From positions 7,316,001-7,380,000 of the forward strand of contig JBANDB010000001.1 in the NCBI GenBank assembly GCA_037576215.1: 64,000 bases of DNA. Reading direction: 5' to 3'. Positions 58,518 to 64,000 of this stretch are shown here, in pieces. Position numbers and translations under genes: made by a program. The first letter of the stretch is position 1. Every line of letters begins with the position of its first letter. Source of the stretch: Armillaria gallica. Its lineage: Eukaryota; Basidiomycota; Agaricomycetes; Agaricales; Physalacriaceae. The notes under the pieces are model-generated. The model was not told the DNA's origin. It saw only the letters and a program-made list of their open reading frames with translations, and did no database searches.

Positions 58518-58605
58518 TCGGATATGGTAACATTACCGCCTTTCATAGGGTTATATATATGCGGAGCTCTGCGCGGTAGCTCGGGGTTCGATTCCCCGTA
58601 TCCGA
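58518..58605 (+). tRNA. tRNA-Glu (UUC) relict with 26-nt intron and deleted D-loop
   Basis: TCGGATA (58518-58524) pairs perfectly with TATCCGA (58599-58605), followed by discriminator A. The T-arm is CGGGG-TTCGATT-CCCCG with the pol III B-box GGTTCGATTCC. The anticodon stem is ACCGC/GCGGT with loop CTTTCAC once an intron (58546-58571) between positions 37 and 38 is removed; the anticodon is TTC (58542-58544). Sequence around these arms matches eukaryotic tRNA-Glu (start TC-GATATGGT, ATTACCGCCTTTCA). Only about 10 bases fill the D-arm, some 8-9 fewer than normal, as if deleted between two GGT repeats; the A-box is therefore damaged and the gene probably inactive. Confidence 0.65.
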
Positions 58606-61079
58606 ATGTACAGTACTGTGGCCGGATTTTTTGCTCTTTATTACTTAGACATTTCAGAGCTAGCATTGGGCATTTGCCATTCCCAATAGGCAACCGTGAA
58701 CGAGTATTGAGGCTACATGCACTGGTACTTACGCCTGAAGCATCGCACGTTTGAGAGTATTTCTAGTTACAAATTCTGATCCATAATTCGGCAAAATGCA
58801 TTCTAAATTTTCGGATCGTAATCATTCGCCACTGTCAGATTTATGAAGCCGTCAAAATTTTTTGCTCCTTTAAGGACTTTGGACATTGGCATGCTGAATG
58901 TTTCACAAGTGACAGCGGCCCCGACCTCCTTGAAGTACGAATATTCACCTTTTTCTCGGTGGCTGTCCTGCTCCTTACAGTCATTATGTCTCATGTGCGG
59001 AGGTGACCTTTCACTGAGTAAATGCGGTGCCCTGCTTCCGCCTCCCCAAACATGTAATCGAATTTAAACCATAAAAATGACAAGCTAATCGAAGTAAGCA
59101 CCATGAATCCAAGTCTTGATGACGCCAAAAATCTTCCAAGCAGCTTGAAGGGTGCAACCCAAAGCCTTTCCATGACCCGATATTTTGCCATGCCATCCAA
59201 GATAATCAGCGCAATAGAAGAAAGCACTCCAAGCTAAAGTGGTTTGTCCACCAAGCGCACATTCAAACTTATGCTATTGAGTAAAATTAACTTTAGATAC
59301 TCGGCGGCGTCAGAACTTGTCATTTTAAACCAAACGGCACGTAGACGGAACCCTGGAGGAGTATCTCTGAGTATTGTCATGTTGCCGCCCATATCATAGT
59401 CTAGATGAGTCCACGAAGAAAAATTAAAGGAACGTAGAAGGGCAGTATGTAGTAAGCACGATCCATGCCGTACACATTAAATCTGACGGATAGGAAATGG
59501 TGGGCCGTCAGTTTGAGAACATACTTCGAGGCAACGTTTCTACATGCAATCGGTGTCAACAGTGTATCAACAGAGAGAAAGTAGTAATACTGACAGAAGA
59601 GATCATCGAAGAGTGTTCGCTCTCGTTGGCGTCTAGAGATACATACAACGAGATGGCAGCTGTTTCAGTACAGTGTAGAACTCGTCGTACTCACAGTCCG
59701 GCATTCGTGTATTGTATTAGCTATAATGTTGCGGAACGTTGATGAGAGTTCTTTTGATGCTTCAACCAGTTTAAGCTAGTCAGGAGCTGCTGTTCATGAA
59801 AATCCGAATATGCGTTAATGTTACTAGACTAGAACCACGGTCAAACGACAAAGAGGCATTGTAGCGTACGATACTCAGGAACATAAGGGTCAGGATAGTT
59901 AGGCTAGAGGTCTTGAGGGTGAAGCTAAGTAAAGGGACGACACGCAATGACGGGAGGACGTACCGTATCAATAGTTTGGTGATTTTCTTACCTCGTTTAT
60001 TCCTCTCTGGCTATCAAGGATGAGTTTGGAGTCTAAATGAGCATCAGCGAGAGAAAACGTAGGTAGAAAAGCACCTACCAGTATTTTGACTTTCATCGTT
60101 GTATCCCTCCTAGTAATGAGCCAGGCATCTTGATTTCTCCTACGTCGCTGAGATTACGGGGTCACTGCTTCAGGTACCGACTTACGCCACCGTTTTGGTG
60201 AACGGGTAGGACGTCGAGGTATCGGCGGTGGTATGGAGGACGAATAGGGATGGACTCGTAGTGTAGCAAAAACTCAGAAGGCAGGCACAAAATGAAAGGG
60301 GCGCTTCTGGCGTGGATTATAGTTCTCACGCCATTCACGCGTCGCGATCTGGCACAGCATTCTATACTCGCTTCAAGCTCGTTTACACAGTGCTTTGTGA
60401 GGGAGTGTATAGCGGCTTTCCTTCTCTTTCGATAGGAAGGCGTAGGAGAGCCCGCACAAGGTCGCTTTAATTGTGACTACGAGTGCAGTGGTGAACAACC
60501 GTAAGCTCAATAGCTCGATGCCGACCTTTGAACAGCTGCAGCTCCAACCCAGTCCTGGATCTGAGGGCGAGCGACCTCGCCAAGCAATGCTAGCTGGAGC
60601 ATGAGAACGGCACCGATAGGAGAAAAAAGGATAACCTTGTCTGTAATCATGGCAACCAGGCGTCGCTTGAAGGAGTCAAACAGAGAGAGAGATCCATCGT
60701 TTCTTGTGCGTCATAGTACGGACCAAAGCGGCTCGGCAAACTCCGTGCCGAACGTCATCAGCACCGAGCATCATTCGTTAATATGTCATGCCTTCTACCT
60801 TCACCCAACATCGTTGCCCAGACCCTACAGTCGATGGATCCGGTGAGGAGGGCTGGAAGTTGCTCCCAGATATAGTTGATGCCACTCTATACCCTAAATG
60901 GGTCGTCAATAACGACAAAGATAGATAGATAGATAACCGGACAAGGTCCCAAAAAGGAACGCCGGGATTCTGTGCCGCCACTAAACGTGTCACAGACTAC
61001 AACACTCCAAAGGAGCATATCTGGCGAGTTTTTCCTCAAGCTCCATTCATTTTTCTCATAGATTCATAGCCAGTCTATC
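58606..61079. other. Spacer specific to the second duplicated block
   Basis: No recognisable protein gene. It includes a short (GATA)4 microsatellite at 60920-60935. Short ORFs are unrelated to known families; 60840-61080 may hold decayed N-terminal exons of the hydrolase that follows. Confidence 0.4.
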
Positions 61080-62254
61080 AAACCGCTAGCATAGACCCGA
61101 CTAAAGTTACGAGGGCGGTCATTATCCTGCAGGGCAAAGCGAGTTATATTTCTGAATCAGAGACCGCTATTCCGCTAATGTCATCACATAGCAACGGGCT
61201 TGCTGGTCTGGCGCGTACCTACAACTGACATATGTTATTATTCTGCTCATGTCCCTCATATAGATTGGAATGCGGCGAATAATGCACTTTCGAAGGCGAC
61301 ATACAATGACTCTACTATCAAACGAAGCCAGATATCCATTATGTGTCCAGTCTTCCTATCGGAGGCAGATCTCAGTGCCGGCGCTGCGCAAGACGGACAG
61401 CTCTTATGGGGGAAAACAAATTGGATCAGCGGAAGCCGCAATGTCGGCCCCGACTCTGTTACCGGCGTTAGCAGTTTTGACGTCCTGTATGCCCTAGTCG
61501 CGTATTACATAGACAGAAATCTGTATCCAAACTTAAAGGTGACGACTTTGTTTATCAGAGGAATTCCGTTCCTTATTCTCAGGTTCTCGTCGTCGGGGGT
61601 CACTCTGCTGGTGGCCAAATGGCCCAGCGTTACGCAATTCTGAGACCATCAACCGACGATGATGACAGGTTGCATTTCTGGATCGGTAATTCCTCTCCTC
61701 TCGGCGGTACGACAGAAGGAGATAAATTGATTGCATACAGCCAATCCTGGATCTCTTTGTTGGCTAACGCCAAATCGCCCAGTTCCAAACAACCAATGTG
61801 AAGGCATAGATGCATTCAAGTACGGGCTGGAATCGAATTTCCCCGCATATGCAAGCAAGAATGCTCGTGCTCTTGGAAGAGAGGGTATCATCAAGAGATA
61901 CCATAGCCGGACACTTAATTATGCTTGGGGACTGGTACGCGCAACATTTTCCCTTGCAAAGATCCCACTGAGACATCCTTTTAGAAAGACGAAGGAAATG
62001 GTGACACTCGAGCTCAAGCACAGGCAAGTAACCGTATTCTTTTGAGTCTCTTCATCTGGAAACTGATTGAATCGTCGCAGACTCAAGGACGGAACCATTT
62101 AGAAAGGGGACGAAATTTCGTCGCGATGCTAGAAGATATGGGTGGTATACCGGAACTCACTACCGTTGATTGGGTGCCTAGAGTCAGCCACAACGGTGAA
62201 GGTATGATGACGAGTGATGCAGGAATCGATAAAGTAGGCGTATTCCTTCCTTGA
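61080..62254 (+). CDS. Secreted-type alpha/beta hydrolase, 5' part unclear
   Basis: KVTRAVIILQGKAS (about 61100) resembles the first core strand. From 61263 the exons are clean: IDWNAANNALSKATYND, ISIMCPVFLSEADLSAGAAQ, LLWGKTNWISGSRNVGP and YPNLK, then VLVVGGHSAGGQMAQRYAIL with nucleophile elbow GHSAG, WIANPGSLCWLTPNRPVPN, FKYGLESNFPAYASKNARAL, TLNYAWGL, KDEGNGDTRAQAQ, TQGRNHLERGRNFVAML and VDWVPRVSHNGEGMMTSDAG with the probable catalytic His (SHN), ending at 62254. The intron at about 62024-62081 has a GC donor (CAG|GCAAGT). The family, as I recall it, is fungal, extracellular and of unknown substrate. No signal peptide exon was found, so the N-terminus may be lost or lie upstream. Confidence 0.75.
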
Positions 62255-63116
62255 GCTCGTGACTATGACTAAAGGAGACTACAGCTGGTCCGGTACTGAC
62301 GTGGAGCTATCGATCAAAGCATAAACGGCACCGCCATTCTTGTTTAACACATTGTCTACCGTCTAATTGATATCACATCGGAATGCTTACTTCCTTTCAT
62401 CACGAGAGTTGTGTCTCGCTTTGATTTTCTCAGCTTTCATTCGTGTGAGTCGAAAGTTGAAGTGTTCGAACACAAAGTCTGCTCTGGTATGTCTCTTATC
62501 CCATACTCTATCCTAGCTGTAGGCACCCTCTAGTTAGCGAAGGAGGGCAATAACCCGCAGACACTATCGTATGCCAGATTCGCAGCCTCGTTGAATCTTG
62601 ATAGGTGACTGTTAAGACCGATCGGTCCATGCTCTCTCTCTCTGAATTTCTAGCAACCGCAGTAAGTCTTGTTCAGCATGGAACATGTGTATGTACTATC
62701 TTAAGAATATAACGCGATGCAGGCCTTCATCCCGAGAACAGAATACGAGTTGGCGCATATTGCGAGAGAAAAGCAGGTTAAAGGCCCGACATGACGGTAG
62801 AAATCCAGAGAAAGTAGAGCTGAAGCCGAAAACGGTGCAAATGTAGGTAGCCGGAAGATATAGGTACATAGGTTTTCAAGAAATGATGTAAATTACGGTC
62901 CGTTTAGAATTAATATCTACTCTTGTTGCTCACTCCAGCGCAAGTCCGATTTTAGCTGTCAAGATTGGCCGAGGGAATCTCAGTAACATTCGACACTTTC
63001 CATCTCGCTATCCGCATGTGAGGTCGACCACGTTGTGCACACGCTTTGACAATGTTCCAAACACTCCGGATATAAAAACGGAACACGCTCACTGCATGGT
63101 CAAGGAGTATTATTCA
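62255..63116. other. Spacer, partly duplicated flank
   Basis: 62255-62930 holds nothing recognisable. 62935-63116 matches 53230-53408 and is the 3' flank of DUF4436 copy 3. Confidence 0.5.
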
Positions 63117-64000
63117 TCAGATTATTGATGAAAACGCACCTAATTCGTCCCAAGTGAAAGCTTTACCAGACGGATCATGTGGGTCGGTGAATAAGTAGAT
63201 GCCTACCATTGTCACGGCCTAACATATGTGCGACACTTAATATTTGGATGAGAGTACTCGGGGTAATCCATGAAACGTACACAGATCGACAGAAGGACGA
63301 GGCATGGTAATAGCCCAACTAAATCTGTGTCGGAAAGAAGCAAGTCGGTCGTAGGCCACCAAGAGGAAGCAGGGGTTACCGAGGACATCACCTAGAGTTG
63401 GGGCTTGAGTTAATGACATGTAGTGGAAGATAATGGACGTACCGAACCCGTCGGGAGCCCCAGACATCGTGGATCGTAGTTGGGTGAAGGCAAACACAGT
63501 CCTGATTGGGACGACAACGATCTCGTTCCGTTGTCGATAGCCGAAGACCACGGTTGTGATCATTATCAGGCAAATCATGACAGTGACCATCCCTATCCAT
63601 ATAAAGAAGGTGCATGAGCCTTGAAAATCTATGGAGTATAAGAGGAAAACCCGAACAGAATGTGACAGTGATGACCAGACAATACCCGATAACAAGGGTG
63701 CTGCATTGGAGAATTACATATGCATGGATGACCTCTTGTTGAAGAAAGCCCGTGTCCTCCATGTAGGTGGGGTCTGTCTACGTAATGCCAGTTGTAATTT
63801 TGAGGTCACTCGAAAAGGTTCCGTCAGGTGGTCAAATGAGAAGGGAAGAAATAGCTTACACGATTAGTCGGGACGCTGAACCAAGTACTAGGGAGACTGA
63901 CTTGTTCGTCAATGCCTCTTGAGCAAAAGTGAATATTTCGGACTGGTAACTGACACATCGCCGGTGAATAAGTTCAGATAAGCAACACGAGTGAAACAGC
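63117..64000 (-). CDS. DUF4436-family membrane protein, copy 3, 5' end outside window
   Basis: Minus strand, entering from beyond 64000. Exons give a membrane segment (STLVIGYCLVITVTFC), VFGYRQRNEIVVVPIRTVFA with LRSTMSGAPDGFG, DVLDLVGLLPCLVLLSIC and AVTMVGIYLFTDPHDPSGKA, FTWDELGAFSSII, with stop at 63119-63117. Splice junctions (GFG|DVL, VL|DLVG, SIC|AVTM) are the same as in copy 1, and all joins hold frame in the visible part. It is closer to copy 2 in sequence but keeps the AVTMVGIY exon that copy 2 lost. Function of the family is unknown. Confidence 0.78.

Noticed and set aside
58385..58693. 102-codon minus-strand ORF containing YGESNPELPR
   Set aside because: That motif is produced by the T-arm of a tRNA read in reverse; the tRNA-Glu relict explains it.
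1..64000. CRISPR arrays, LTR retrotransposons, rRNA genes, bacterial-type operons
   Set aside because: No regularly spaced repeats, no paired LTRs with reverse transcriptase or integrase motifs, no rRNA-like sequence, and all gene features are eukaryotic.

Overview
The window looks like nuclear DNA of a basidiomycete fungus, probably an agaricomycete. Genes are dense with short introns (about 48-97 bp, GT..AG) that often split codons. The recognisable families are fungal: QDE-1-type RNA-dependent RNA polymerase, DUF4436 membrane proteins, Zn2Cys6 and C2H2 factors, NmrA-like proteins, a PL3 pectate lyase and an F-box-like leucine-rich family. There is no sign of prokaryotic operons. Assignments come from motif recognition only; no database search was run.

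Layout. 1-5965 (+): 3' part of a very large gene that joins an RNA-dependent RNA polymerase (catalytic loop DLDGD) to a UPF1/Hrr1-type SF1 helicase in one reading frame through 18 exons. 6350-7751 (-): mitochondrial ribosome recycling factor pseudogene cut by a 710-bp Mutator-like MITE with perfect 146-bp inverted ends and a 9-bp target duplication. 8505-10076 (-): first of three DUF4436 genes. 10.1-16.5 kb: gene-poor. 16.5-18.7 kb (+): PL3 pectate lyase relict and a tiny Cys-rich, metallothionein-like secreted peptide. 19.1-20.0 kb (-): nucleotidyltransferase-fold gene. 21.2-27.4 kb: C2H2 factor, flavodoxin-like quinone reductase, NmrA-like gene, and the remains of a tandem duplication. 30.3-35.1 kb: C2H2 factor, an uncharacterised gene and an alpha/beta hydrolase. 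39.4-41.4 kb: short Zn2Cys6 protein and a two-finger C2H2 factor. 41.4-47.3 kb: almost no recognisable genes.

47-64 kb is a degraded, transposon-hit segmental duplication. Two broken copies of an F-box/LRR-like gene each follow a protein kinase fragment and each precede a DUF4436 copy. The first LRR copy is interrupted by nested DNA transposons (a 2.1-kb GCGT-rich element holding a 1.0-kb hAT-like element that carries a gene fragment). The second block has gained, or kept, a tRNA-Glu relict and an alpha/beta hydrolase.

The most striking item is the polymerase-helicase fusion. It would place in one polypeptide two activities that fission yeast keeps as separate subunits (Rdp1 and Hrr1) of its RNA-directed RNA polymerase complex. 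Many other genes carry single-base frameshifts, so some apparent pseudogenes could be assembly errors; this is marked where relevant.
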